A stretch of 64,000 bases of DNA from Polaribacter sp. Hel1_33_78. GTDB lineage: Bacteria; Bacteroidota; Bacteroidia; Flavobacteriales; Flavobacteriaceae. The position numbers were made by a program, and so were the translations under genes. How positions within the stretch are numbered: position 1 is the stretch's first letter; every line of letters begins with the position of its first letter. A model generated the notes under the pieces. It was not told the DNA's origin and made no database searches. It saw nothing but the letters and a program-made list of their open reading frames with translations. Location: assembly GCF_900106075.1 (NCBI RefSeq), contig NZ_LT629794.1, positions 1,778,001 through 1,842,000 on the forward strand, written 5' to 3'. Of this stretch, positions 8,152 through 17,636 are shown piece by piece.

Positions 8152-11109
8152 CTAACTTTTAAGTTCTTCTAAAGTATCGCATTGAAAGTTTCTGTCCTTT
8201 CTTTTCATAGGTGCTTTGGTTTTTCCTCCGCCTATTTTTTCTTTCAACATCATATTAATTAATGTGCTTTTTTCTTTTTTAATTGCTGTACGTTTTTTAG
8301 CATCTTCAGCTCTGTCAAAGAATACTTTCCCTTCAATAATTGTTTTCTCAACTTTTGCATAAATAGACATCGGGTGATCGCTCCAAAGAACAACATCCGC
8401 ATCTTTTCCTATTTTAATACTTCCAACTTTATCATCAATATGTAATAATTTTGCAGGATTAATAGTTACCGTTTTCCAAGCCTCTAATTCAGACATTCCA
8501 CCATATTTTATGGTTTTAGCAGCTTCTTGATTTAAACGTCTAGACATTTCTCTATCATCTGAATTTATAGCCACAGTAACTCCCGCATTATGCATGATTG
8601 CTGCATTAAAAGGAATAGCATCATTTACTTCGTATTTATAAGCCCACCAATCTGAGAAAGTTGATCCTCCAACGCCATGCTTTGCCATTTTATCAGCAAC
8701 TTTATAACCTTCTAATATATGAGTAAAAGTATTTATTTTAAAACCCATTTTATCTGCAACTTTCATTAGCATATTTATTTCCGATTGCACATAAGAATGA
8801 CAAGATATATAACGTTCTCCGTTTAAAATTTCAACCAAAGTTTCCATTTCTGCATCTTTTCTATATGGCTTTCCACTTCTCTTTTTAACTTCATATTCCT
8901 TAGCTCTCGTAAAATAGTCTACAAACATTTGTTCAACACCCATTCTTGTTTGCGGAAAACGCGTTCCATTTGGACTTCTAGACTGTTTTACATTTTCACC
9001 TAAAGCAAACTTTATGAATTTTGGAGAATTTTTATACAGCATATTATCTGCATTTTCTCCCCATTTAAGTTTGATGATTGCTGAGCGCCCGCCGATTGGA
9101 TTAGCAGACCCGTGTAAAATTTGTGCAGAAGTAGTTCCTCCAGAAATATTTCTGTAAATATTAATATCATTAGGATCTACAACATCTTCAATAGTTACTT
9201 CTGCAGATGAGTTTTGTGCTCCTTCATTAATAGCTGATGCTGCAATATGTGAATGTTCATCTACGATACCTGCAGTTAAATGTTTGCCAGATCCATCAAT
9301 TTCTGTGGCACCTCTTTCTCGCAATTCTTTTCCAATTTTAAATATCTTTCCATCTTTCAAAAGTACATCTGTATTTTCTAAAATTCCTTCATCTTCACTC
9401 GTCCAAACAGTAGTATTTTTAACTAATATAGTTTGTGTTTTAGGTTGGACATAATTTCCAAAACCAATATTAGGATAAGTAATAGGTAAAACTGTAATGC
9501 CTGTTTTTTTTGATTTATTTAATGATTTTTTCTTGACATCTTTCTTAACTTGTTTACTGGCAGACCAAAAAGACTTCCTTCCTTCAGTATCAAAAGCATC
9601 ACCTTCCATAACATTTGAAGCGTTTATTATTTTACCTAACATTCGTGTAAAATTAGCCTCATCGTTTAAGGTGATGGAAATCCAATTATTTTTAAAAGAG
9701 AATTTAGATTTAATTTTTTTATCTCCGATTTTAATAACTCCAGTTTGCTTAGCTCCTTTTCCTGAAATTGATAATCCATAATTTTTGTTGTTCACATATA
9801 ACAAGTAATCACCCGTAATATCTTTAATATTCATTTCATTAATTACATTTTTATCTCCTTGAATCCAATTTTCATGAATAGTAGTTTTAGCGTCAAAAAC
9901 ATCTCCAGAAGTAATTATAAAGTTTGCATAACTACCTACCTTTAAATTTCCTATTTTTTTGTTTCCAATAATATTTGCAGGAATTGAAGTTAAAGCAGCT
10001 AATGCTTTTTCTTTATTTAAACCATATTCAACAGCCTTTTGCAAGTTTTTATGAAAAGATTTAACATCCTTTAATTTATGAGTTGTTAAAGCAAAATTAA
10101 TTCCGTTTTTAGAAAGCACACTTAAATTTGAGGGCTCCTGATTCCATTTACGCATATCTCCTAAAGAAATATGTTGCGCTAATAAAGGATCTGCAACATC
10201 ATAAGCAGCACTAAAATTAATAGGAATAATAAAATTTGCATTAGTAGATTTAATATCATTTATTCTTTCAAACTCCAGACCGCTTCCAACAATCGTGTAC
10301 TGAACACCAAATTCATCACCAACTTTATCTGCCCTTAAAGCATCTAAAACATTATCTGTTTCAAAAATTTGAATTAAATCTTTATTTCCATTTAAAGCTT
10401 CTAAGGCCAAATCTTTATTCTTCATGTTCCCTTTCGCATACCAATCTGCATCATTATAAACTTGACGCAATAAAGCCATAGCTCCCATTCTTGAGGATGG
10501 ATACGCTTGTTTAGATTTTGCACTTTTAGAGAATGAAAAATATTGTGCAGATTTTGTCTCTAAAATTCTGTAAGCATTTGAAGAATTGGGATTTAAAGCA
10601 ATTAATAAACCATTTCCACGAATAATTCCGTCTTGTAAATGTGTATTTACAACTCCAAAACCGGCAGCAATAAAACTTTTAGCTTTTTTTGAATCAAACT
10701 TAAAATCATGAACAGGGTTTGTTTCGGGTCTAATATGATCATTCCAATAATAGCCCTCACGTTCAGATTCGTATTGTCTTGTTCTAGATCTAGATTGTCT
10801 TTTTGGCTTTGCAATTCCAAAATCAGAATAAATATCAATAAAAGATGGATAAATATTTTTTCCGTTTAAATCTTTGGTTGGAGTGCCTTTCGGTATTTTT
10901 ATAGATTTACCAATACTGATTACTTTACCGTCTTTAATAAGTAAAGTTCCTTTTTTAATAACCTCGTCATGCGTTACATAAATGTTTGCATTTGTAAATG
11001 CGAAAACTGTGTTTTCTACAGTTTTTACTCCTGCATCCGTTGGGAAATAATCTTGCGCATGCATCACAGAAAGCGACAAGAAAAAGAGTAAGAATAATAT
11101 TTTTTTCAT
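8152..11109 (-). CDS. large secreted tandem amidohydrolase (imidazolonepropionase-like)
   Basis: I chose ATG 11109 (MKKILFLLFFLSLSVMHAQ), which gives a clean signal peptide; an upstream in-frame ATG at 11139 would add ten polar residues before it. The 985-residue protein contains two amidohydrolase units. The N-terminal one (about 25-435, starting FTNANIYVTHDEVIKKGTLL) has lost the HxH motif (YPSFIDIYSDFG). The C-terminal one (about 580-950) keeps DEHSHIA, a downstream HSYV and the HNAGVTVAINSDD Asp, so it is probably the active metallohydrolase. A charged segment (about 885-985) ends the protein. It is the first gene of a two-gene operon. The substrate is unknown; the family is often annotated only as amidohydrolase. 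Confidence 0.85.
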   Translation of the reverse strand: MKKILFLLFFLSLSVMHAQDYFPTDAGVKTVENTVFAFTNANIYVTHDEVIKKGTLLIKDGKVISIGKSIKIPKGTPTKDLNGKNIYPSFIDIYSDFGIAKPKRQSRSRTRQYESEREGYYWNDHIRPETNPVHDFKFDSKKAKSFIAAGFGVVNTHLQDGIIRGNGLLIALNPNSSNAYRILETKSAQYFSFSKSAKSKQAYPSSRMGAMALLRQVYNDADWYAKGNMKNKDLALEALNGNKDLIQIFETDNVLDALRADKVGDEFGVQYTIVGSGLEFERINDIKSTNANFIIPINFSAAYDVADPLLAQHISLGDMRKWNQEPSNLSVLSKNGINFALTTHKLKDVKSFHKNLQKAVEYGLNKEKALAALTSIPANIIGNKKIGNLKVGSYANFIITSGDVFDAKTTIHENWIQGDKNVINEMNIKDITGDYLLYVNNKNYGLSISGKGAKQTGVIKIGDKKIKSKFSFKNNWISITLNDEANFTRMLGKIINASNVMEGDAFDTEGRKSFWSASKQVKKDVKKKSLNKSKKTGITVLPITYPNIGFGNYVQPKTQTILVKNTTVWTSEDEGILENTDVLLKDGKIFKIGKELRERGATEIDGSGKHLTAGIVDEHSHIAASAINEGAQNSSAEVTIEDVVDPNDINIYRNISGGTTSAQILHGSANPIGGRSAIIKLKWGENADNMLYKNSPKFIKFALGENVKQSRSPNGTRFPQTRMGVEQMFVDYFTRAKEYEVKKRSGKPYRKDAEMETLVEILNGERYISCHSYVQSEINMLMKVADKMGFKINTFTHILEGYKVADKMAKHGVGGSTFSDWWAYKYEVNDAIPFNAAIMHNAGVTVAINSDDREMSRRLNQEAAKTIKYGGMSELEAWKTVTINPAKLLHIDDKVGSIKIGKDADVVLWSDHPMSIYAKVEKTIIEGKVFFDRAEDAKKRTAIKKEKSTLINMMLKEKIGGGKTKAPMKRKDRNFQCDTLEELKS

Positions 11110-11199
11110 GTAGTTTGAAATATTTGAATTAGGGTTCAATTTATAGATACCTTTTTTGATAAAAGTTAATTCTTAAGGTTTTAACAAAATTTTAAGAAG

Positions 11200-12276
11200 C
11201 TAGAAATTCTTTGAAGTTTGAAAATAAGAAATTAATAGGTCAACTACATAGTTATAAGATTGTACACCTTTGGATTGCTTATTCGCTTTTAAGTATGCAT
11301 TATAGCCCTTTTTTACAATAGGTTCAAAAGGATTTTTATAAACTTGCCAAAACTGATAACTTGCATTAAAATCTTTAGCAATTCCTTTGTTTACAGTTTT
11401 CCAAAGCTCTTTAGAAATATTTCTATCACGTTTTCTCATTTCAGAAATACAATACCCAAAAGCCATTCTATAACTTGCATATTTAAAATAAAGATCATTT
11501 GTATAATTTGCTGCTAGAAACCCAACAAAATTTGCTTCATTTTCTGCCGCAAAACCAATTTGATGTGCTATTTCATGACAGGTAGTTGTAGGGTAACTTG
11601 TTTTAGGAATTCTGTCATTAACCTGCGCTTCACCGGTCAAGGGATTCAAATAACCAGAGGTTCCGTTATAGGTCTGTAATAAACTCATTAAAGAACTTTT
11701 TACAGATTTAAATTGATATTTTAACTGCGGAAAATCTTTAGACAGGTTATCATATCCAGTAGCAGCCATTATATACATTTCTTTTTGCTTATAAGGGTTC
11801 TCAACTTTTAAAGTATCGCTCTTTGTAATTTTGTGCTGATAGTAATTAAGTTTTTTAATAATATGTTCAGTAACTTTTTGAAGTTGTTCTGTGGTATATT
11901 CTTGTTGTTCATACTTTAGAGTTTTAGCCAAATTTTCTCGATAATAATTTAATCCCCAAAAAAGATAAAAGCAAAAATAAATGACAGATAAAACTGCTGT
12001 AAAATGAATAATTTTAGGAATAAAGTTTTTAAATCTAGTTTTTATTAATCTAATTAAAAACCGAATAAAAATAAATACGCCAAAAGCTACTAATAGGTCT
12101 CCCACTGAAAAAGGAATCCAACCCAAAATAATTCTAAAAAAGGATGAAATAACCGGATAAATTCCATTGGAGTAATAAAACTCTACAAATGCAGGATTAC
12201 TTGCCGCAAATTGCAACAAAAGAATCTGAATTGGTAGAAAAATGGTTAAAACAATATGTTTTTTGTTAAGTTTCAA
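11200..12276 (-). CDS. DUF3810 membrane protein with zinc-protease signature
   Basis: A 358-residue protein. Three N-terminal hydrophobic segments (about 8-28, 40-75, 88-108) are followed by an extracytoplasmic domain. The domain carries CHEIAHQIGFAAENEANF with His234-Glu235-xx-His238 and a downstream Glu, a gluzincin-like HExxH...E layout, so zinc peptidase activity is likely but unproven. DUF3810 is the family I recognise, common in Bacteroidetes and Firmicutes. It is a single-gene unit on the minus strand, divergent from dnaB. The stop is 91 bases from the upstream operon start, and no terminator hairpin is visible in that gap. Confidence 0.8.
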   Translation of the reverse strand: MKLNKKHIVLTIFLPIQILLLQFAASNPAFVEFYYSNGIYPVISSFFRIILGWIPFSVGDLLVAFGVFIFIRFLIRLIKTRFKNFIPKIIHFTAVLSVIYFCFYLFWGLNYYRENLAKTLKYEQQEYTTEQLQKVTEHIIKKLNYYQHKITKSDTLKVENPYKQKEMYIMAATGYDNLSKDFPQLKYQFKSVKSSLMSLLQTYNGTSGYLNPLTGEAQVNDRIPKTSYPTTTCHEIAHQIGFAAENEANFVGFLAANYTNDLYFKYASYRMAFGYCISEMRKRDRNISKELWKTVNKGIAKDFNASYQFWQVYKNPFEPIVKKGYNAYLKANKQSKGVQSYNYVVDLLISYFQTSKNF

Positions 12277-12477
12277 ACAGTAAAATTTAGCTATACTTTT
12301 TGTTTTTTTATTTTGTAAAATTTAAAAATAACCTTGAAAAAAATGAATTTGACGAAGTAAAAATAGGAATTCAATTTAGAAGATGGCTGGTTATTAACAA
12401 GATAATAACATTTTTGTTTACAAAATATGTTCACAAATTAAAGTTCGTTTTTAGAAAGTACATCCAACCTAAAAAAG

Positions 12478-12485
12478 TACATTTG
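12478..12485 (+). promoter_or_regulatory. candidate Bacteroidetes -7 element for dnaB
   Basis: TACATTTG is an exact match to TAnnTTTG. It ends 5 bases before the dnaB ATG, and a TAG stop in the dnaB frame sits directly before that ATG. Transcription would start at or next to the ATG, so the mRNA may be leaderless. No clear TTG -33 element is visible, so this is tentative. Confidence 0.4.
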
Positions 12486-12490
12486 TATAG

Positions 12491-14002
12491 ATGGAAAAAA
12501 CGACTCCTATATCAGGCAAAAAGATAGATAAATCGAGATTAATTAGTCTTGAAAAAGGAAAAATTCCTCCACAAGCAGTAGAATTAGAAGAAGCTGTATT
12601 AGGAGCAATGATGATTGATAAAAAAGGAATTGACGATGTTATAGACATTTTAAGTTCTGACGCTTTCTACGATTCGAAACATAAAGAAATTTATGCTGCA
12701 ATTTATGAATTATTCCAAAACTCGGAACCCATAGATCTTTTAACAGTCTCTAATTTACTAAAAAAGAATGGAAAGTTAGAATTTGTGGGCGGTGATTTCT
12801 TTTTAATTCGTTTAACTCAAAAAGTAGCTTCTTCCGCACATATTGAATTCCATGCTAGAATCATTTTACAAAAGTATATTCAGCGGAGATTAATCTCAAT
12901 TTCAAGTGAGATTATAGAAAACGCTTATGATGAAAGTACCGATGTTTTTGACTTGTTGGATGATGCTGAGGCCAAACTTTTTGAAGTTACACAAGGAAAC
13001 CTAAAAAAGAGTTCTGAAGATGCTGGTTCTCTTGTAAAACAAGCACTTCAAAAAATTCAAGAAATAGGTAATCAAGAGGGAATGTCTGGTTTACAAACCG
13101 GTTTTACAAAATTAGATGCCTTAACTTCTGGATGGCAACCATCAGATTTAGTGATTATTGCTGCACGTCCTGGTATGGGAAAAACAGCATTTGTAATTTC
13201 AATGGCAAAGAATATGGCGATTGATTTTAATCATGGTGTTGCTGTATTTTCTTTAGAGATGTCCTCTGTGCAGTTAATTACACGTATGATTTCTTCAGAA
13301 ACTGGCTTAACATCAGAGAAATTAAGAAAAGGAAATTTAGAACCTCATGAATGGGAACAATTAAATGTAAAAGTTAAAAAGCTTTCTGATGCACCCATTT
13401 TTATAGATGATACCCCATCACTTTCAATTTTCGATTTACGTGCTAAAGCACGAAGATTAGTCTCGCAGCACAATGTTAGAATTATTGTAATTGATTATTT
13501 ACAATTAATGACAGCCGGGGGAAAATCAGGAGGGAATCGTGAGCAAGAAATCTCTATGATTTCTAGAAATTTAAAAGCATTGGCTAAAGAACTAGCAGTT
13601 CCTGTAATTGCGCTTTCACAGCTATCGCGAGCAGTAGAAACTCGTGGAGGTAGTAAAAGACCATTACTGTCAGATTTACGTGAATCTGGTGCCATTGAGC
13701 AAGATGCGGATATTGTATCCTTTATCTTTAGACCAGAGTATTATGGAATGACAGAATGGGATGACGATGAACATACGCCATGTGAAGGACAAGGTGAATT
13801 TATCGTTGCAAAACACAGAAACGGTGGATTGGATAATATTCGTTTAAAATTTACTGGACATTTAGCAAAGTTCTCTGACTTAGAAGAAGGTTTTAGTTCA
13901 GAATTTCAATCTTCTATGAATGCAGATTTCCCTGATGATGTTTTTCCAGATCAAAGAATAGAGCCTAAAGATGCTTTTGGTGGTGAGGATGTTCCTTTTT
14001 AA
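12491..14002 (+). CDS. dnaB: replicative DNA helicase DnaB
   Basis: A 503-residue hexameric replicative helicase. The N-terminal collar/primase-interaction domain (PPQAVELEEAVLGAMM, about 27-42, through 130) is followed by a linker and the RecA-like C-terminal domain. Walker A is AARPGMGKT (about 224-232), Walker B IIVIDYLQLM, and the DnaB arginine-finger region includes SDLRESGAIEQDAD. The Asp/Glu/Phe-rich C-terminal tail (SSMNADFPDDVFPDQRI) is normal for Bacteroidetes. ATG 12491 is fixed by the in-frame TAG immediately upstream and the conserved N-terminus. It unwinds DNA at the replication fork. It is a monocistronic unit ended by the hairpin at 14028. Confidence 0.97.
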   Translation: MEKTTPISGKKIDKSRLISLEKGKIPPQAVELEEAVLGAMMIDKKGIDDVIDILSSDAFYDSKHKEIYAAIYELFQNSEPIDLLTVSNLLKKNGKLEFVGGDFFLIRLTQKVASSAHIEFHARIILQKYIQRRLISISSEIIENAYDESTDVFDLLDDAEAKLFEVTQGNLKKSSEDAGSLVKQALQKIQEIGNQEGMSGLQTGFTKLDALTSGWQPSDLVIIAARPGMGKTAFVISMAKNMAIDFNHGVAVFSLEMSSVQLITRMISSETGLTSEKLRKGNLEPHEWEQLNVKVKKLSDAPIFIDDTPSLSIFDLRAKARRLVSQHNVRIIVIDYLQLMTAGGKSGGNREQEISMISRNLKALAKELAVPVIALSQLSRAVETRGGSKRPLLSDLRESGAIEQDADIVSFIFRPEYYGMTEWDDDEHTPCEGQGEFIVAKHRNGGLDNIRLKFTGHLAKFSDLEEGFSSEFQSSMNADFPDDVFPDQRIEPKDAFGGEDVPF

Positions 14003-14027
14003 GCATTAAAAAAAAATCTAATTTTAC

Positions 14028-14069
14028 AAATACACAATTGCCTCAAAGTAATTGTGTATTTTAGTTTTT
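14028..14069 (+). terminator. intrinsic terminator of dnaB
   Basis: A 12-bp perfect stem (14028-14039 and 14050-14061) with a 10-base loop, followed by TTAGTTTTT. It lies 26 bases after the dnaB stop and before the S9 peptidase gene. Confidence 0.8.
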
Positions 14070-14142
14070 AAATAAAAAAACACTCACATTTTTTTAATCC
14101 AAAGTAGAATAATCGAAGAATCATCTCATTAATACTAGTTTT

Positions 14143-16170
14143 ATGCAACGTTTTCTAATTTTCATAATATTTTTTATAAGTTTCCAAATTGTATCATCAC
14201 AAGAACAAAAAACAGCTTTTCACTCTTTAGATGTATTTTCTTTAGAATGGGCATCAAATCCTCAAATATCGCCAGATGCTTCTCAAATTATATACAGAAG
14301 AAACGGATTTGATATTATGAAAGATAACCCTAAAGGTAATCTGTGGATTCTTAACACTGACGGTTCTTCACATAGAAAATTAACCTCTAGAGAAGTAAAC
14401 GAATCACAAGCAAAATGGTCACCAAACGGAGATCGAATTGCCTTCGTAAGTTCTACGGATGAAGGTTCAGAACTCTATATGTATTGGGTTAAAACAGGAC
14501 AAATTGCTAAACTTTCTCAGTTAGAAATGTCTCCGGGAAATATAACTTGGTCACCCGATGGGAAGCAGATTGCTTTCACCATGTTTAAGGCAGAAAAGCC
14601 GCCGGTTATTGTAAAAATGCCAGCAAAGCCAAAAGGTGCTAATTGGGCAAAACCTGCTAGAATTACAAATAGATTAAAACATGAACAGGATGGTAGAGGC
14701 TATATGAAACCTGGTTTTACACATATTTTTATAATTCCTGCTCAAGGTGGTACTCCTTGGCAAATAACTAGTGATAATTACAATCATAGTGGTAGTTTGT
14801 CTTTTTCACCTAGCGATAACTCTATTTATTTTTCTGCAAATCGTATTGAAGATTGGGAATACGATTTTAGAAATAGTGAAATTTATAAAGTAAACATAGA
14901 AACGAAAGTAATCACGGTTTTAACTTCTCAAAAAGGACCAGATTTTTCTCCAAAAGTTTCTCCTAATGGCAATAAAGTAGCTTTTTTAGGATTTAAAGAT
15001 AAGGTGCAAGCTCATCAAAATAGAATTTTATATTTAATGGATTCTAATGGTAAGAATCGAAGGGCAATTTCCAATAATTTTGACAACAGTCTTTCAAATA
15101 TTGCTTGGGATAGAGAAGGCAAAGGCTTGTATTGCACCTATGACGAAAAAGGAAATTCAAAAGTAGCTTATATAACCTTAAACGGAAAAATATCAAAACT
15201 AGCAGATAATTTAGGAGGCACAACCATAGGAAGACCTTATGCTTCTGGCTCTTACTCTGTTGCTAATAACGGTACTCTAGTTTATACTCAAACAAGACCT
15301 GAATATCCATCAGAGCTGGCGGTAATTCAAGATAAAAAAAGAACAAAACTTATTACCAATTTAAATGACGATGTTTTAGGTCATAAAATACTTGGAAAAA
15401 CAGAAGAAGTTTGGTACAAATCTTCTTTTGATGGAAGAGATATTCAGGGTTGGATTGTAAAGCCACCTTTTTATGATGCGTCAAAAAAATATCCACTTTT
15501 GGTTGAAAATCATGGTGGTCCGATTTTAAATTATGGAGACCGTTTTACTGCTGAAATACAGTTATATGCTGCAGAGGGATATTTGGTTTTTTACCCAAAT
15601 CCGAGAGGAAGTACAAGTTATGGAGAAGAGTTTGCAAATTTATTGTATCATAATTACCCGGGTCAAGATTATAACGATGTAATGGATGGTGTTGATTATT
15701 TAATAAAAAAAGGGGTGGTTGATACTCATAAATTATATGTTACAGGAGGAAGTGCAGGAGGTATAATGACCGCTTGGATAATCGGTAAAAACAATCGATT
15801 TAAGGCAGCAGTTGTTGTAAAGCCAGTTATGAATTGGATTAGTAAAACACTAGTTGCTGATAACTATTTCGGATATGCGAATTCTCGTTATCCAGGTCAA
15901 CCTTGGGAAAATTTTGAAACTTACTGGAAGTTTTCTCCATTATCTTTGGTTGGTAATATAGAAACACCAACGATGGTTATGGTAGGTATGGATGATTTAC
16001 GAACCCCACCAAGTGAATCGAAACAGCTATACCATGCTTTAAAGTTGAGGAAAATTGAAACTGTTTTAGTAGAAATCCCTGGAGCATCTCATGGAATCGC
16101 TCGAAAACCGAGTAATTTAATCAGTAAAGTTTCTCATACCTTGGCTTGGTTTAAAAAATATCAAAAATAA
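14143..16170 (+). CDS. secreted S9 family prolyl oligopeptidase (DPP/acylaminoacyl peptidase type)
   Basis: A 675-residue serine peptidase with a signal peptide (MQRFLIFIIFFISFQIVSSQ). Residues about 35-400 form a WD40/TolB-like propeller with repeated SPDG/SPNG blades (WSPNGDRIAFVS, WSPDGKQIAFT, VSPNGNKVAF). The alpha/beta-hydrolase domain follows, with nucleophile Ser537 in GGSAGG, an Asp at 617 or 618 (GMDDLRTPP) and His650 (GASHGI). It should cleave short peptides, probably in the periplasm. A preference for proline or acyl-amino-terminal residues is family-based, not visible here. The next gene starts 23 bases downstream and may be co-transcribed. Confidence 0.93.
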   Translation: MQRFLIFIIFFISFQIVSSQEQKTAFHSLDVFSLEWASNPQISPDASQIIYRRNGFDIMKDNPKGNLWILNTDGSSHRKLTSREVNESQAKWSPNGDRIAFVSSTDEGSELYMYWVKTGQIAKLSQLEMSPGNITWSPDGKQIAFTMFKAEKPPVIVKMPAKPKGANWAKPARITNRLKHEQDGRGYMKPGFTHIFIIPAQGGTPWQITSDNYNHSGSLSFSPSDNSIYFSANRIEDWEYDFRNSEIYKVNIETKVITVLTSQKGPDFSPKVSPNGNKVAFLGFKDKVQAHQNRILYLMDSNGKNRRAISNNFDNSLSNIAWDREGKGLYCTYDEKGNSKVAYITLNGKISKLADNLGGTTIGRPYASGSYSVANNGTLVYTQTRPEYPSELAVIQDKKRTKLITNLNDDVLGHKILGKTEEVWYKSSFDGRDIQGWIVKPPFYDASKKYPLLVENHGGPILNYGDRFTAEIQLYAAEGYLVFYPNPRGSTSYGEEFANLLYHNYPGQDYNDVMDGVDYLIKKGVVDTHKLYVTGGSAGGIMTAWIIGKNNRFKAAVVVKPVMNWISKTLVADNYFGYANSRYPGQPWENFETYWKFSPLSLVGNIETPTMVMVGMDDLRTPPSESKQLYHALKLRKIETVLVEIPGASHGIARKPSNLISKVSHTLAWFKKYQK

Positions 16171-16193
16171 CAAACTAAATAGATAATTTTACT

Positions 16194-17453
16194 TTGAAAA
16201 AACTTCTAACAATACTTGCTTTTCTTCTAATCTCAAACTCAATTTGGGCTTCTTTTATTTATGTTCCTATGGATCATAATAATCAAAAAAACCATTTAAA
16301 AGCTTACGGAATTGTCTTTTTCTCACTAGAAGTTGGCTTAAAATCTAAATGGTTATTAAATTATGATGGTGGTGCTTTTTTAATAGAAAATAATAAGATT
16401 GTTGAAAATGAATGTAAAATACGTGGCGTTTCTTATCAAATAATTTCTGATGCAAAGGCACAAATAATTCTGCAAGAAATTGCTGCACCATCTTCTAATA
16501 AAGATGCTGTTACTTTAGAAAAAGCTCCAAAAATTGCGGTGTATTCTCCAAAAGACAAAATGCCCTGGGACGATGCTGTGACCATGGTTTTAACGTATGC
16601 AGAAATTCCTTTTGATGTAATTTATGACAAAGAAGTTTTAGCAGATAAACTTTTATTATACGAATGGTTACATTTACATCATGAAGATTTTACTGGCCAA
16701 TATGGAAAGTTCTACGGCTCTTTTAGAACTGCTCCTTGGTATATCCAAAGAAAACAAAATGCAGAAAAATTAGCTCGAGAACTTGATTTTATTAAAGTTT
16801 CTGAAGAAAAATTAGCCGTTGCAAAAAAAATTAGAGATTATGTAATAGGTGGTGGCTTTATGTTTGCCATGTGCTCTGCTACTGATAGTTTTGATATCGC
16901 CTTGTCTGCAGAAGGAATTGATATCGCAGAAGCTATGTTTGATGGAGATGCAACAACACCTAATTATCAATCTAAAATTAATTATAATAAAACTATGGCT
17001 TTTAAAGATTTTGATTTGGTTCGAAGTCCAACAACTTATGAGTTTTCTTCAATAGATATGACATCTAAACGTAAAATTCCAAAAACTTCAGATTATTTTT
17101 CATTAATAGAATTTTCAGCAAAATGGGATCCTGTACCAACAATGTTAACTCAAAATCACACAACTTTAGTAAAAGGTTTTATGGGACAAACTACTTCTTT
17201 TGATAGAAATACAGTAAAAACGAATGTGCTGGTTTTAGGAGAAAACAGAACAAATAGAGAAGCACGTTATATTCATGGAACAAAAGGAAAAGGGATGTTT
17301 ACTTTTTACGGAGGTCATGATCCAGAAGATTACACGCATAGAATAGGTGATCCAAAAACTGAATTAGACTTGCACCCAACTTCACCTGGTTATAGATTGA
17401 TTTTAAATAACGTTTTATTTCCTGCGGCAAAGAAAAAGAAGCAAAAAACATAA
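16194..17453 (+). CDS. secreted protein commonly named asparagine synthetase B; real function unclear
   Basis: A 419-residue protein with a signal peptide (MKKLLTILAFLLISNSIWAS). From memory, close Bacteroidetes relatives carry the name asparagine synthetase B. I see neither an N-terminal catalytic Cys of the Ntn amidotransferase type nor the SGGxDS PP-loop of AsnB, and an exported asparagine synthetase would lack cytosolic ATP. The GGGFMFAMCSATDSFD segment (Cys227) and GKGMFTFYGGHDPEDYTHR near the C-terminus look more like a class I glutamine-amidotransferase/ThuA-type fold (inference). The C-terminus is basic (KKKKQKT). It follows the S9 peptidase by 23 bases, which suggests a shared mRNA and an extracytoplasmic role. 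Confidence 0.6.
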   Translation: MKKLLTILAFLLISNSIWASFIYVPMDHNNQKNHLKAYGIVFFSLEVGLKSKWLLNYDGGAFLIENNKIVENECKIRGVSYQIISDAKAQIILQEIAAPSSNKDAVTLEKAPKIAVYSPKDKMPWDDAVTMVLTYAEIPFDVIYDKEVLADKLLLYEWLHLHHEDFTGQYGKFYGSFRTAPWYIQRKQNAEKLARELDFIKVSEEKLAVAKKIRDYVIGGGFMFAMCSATDSFDIALSAEGIDIAEAMFDGDATTPNYQSKINYNKTMAFKDFDLVRSPTTYEFSSIDMTSKRKIPKTSDYFSLIEFSAKWDPVPTMLTQNHTTLVKGFMGQTTSFDRNTVKTNVLVLGENRTNREARYIHGTKGKGMFTFYGGHDPEDYTHRIGDPKTELDLHPTSPGYRLILNNVLFPAAKKKKQKT

Positions 17454-17608
17454 TAGAAAAAAATAATAACAATATAATCTCTTTTAGCCTAAAAGATTTA
17501 CTACAGTTTAAAGAACCAAACTTCTTAATTATATTTTAGTAAAGCATCTACTGTTAATAATTATCAAATAAATAATTATAAAACTGAATACAAATTCATT
17601 CACTTTTG

Positions 17609-17616
17609 TATTTTTG
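17609..17616 (+). promoter_or_regulatory. candidate -7 element for the transketolase gene
   Basis: TATTTTTG matches TAnnTTTG and lies 20 bases before the ATG at 17637, leaving a short leader of about 15 bases. No convincing TTG is found 19-21 bases upstream. Confidence 0.4.
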
Positions 17617-17636
17617 TCAACAAATTAAAAAACAAA

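Noticed and set aside
12300..12527. A 75-codon frame before and overlapping dnaB on the plus strand
   Set aside because: Random-looking basic composition, no family resemblance, and it overlaps the well-fixed dnaB start in another frame.
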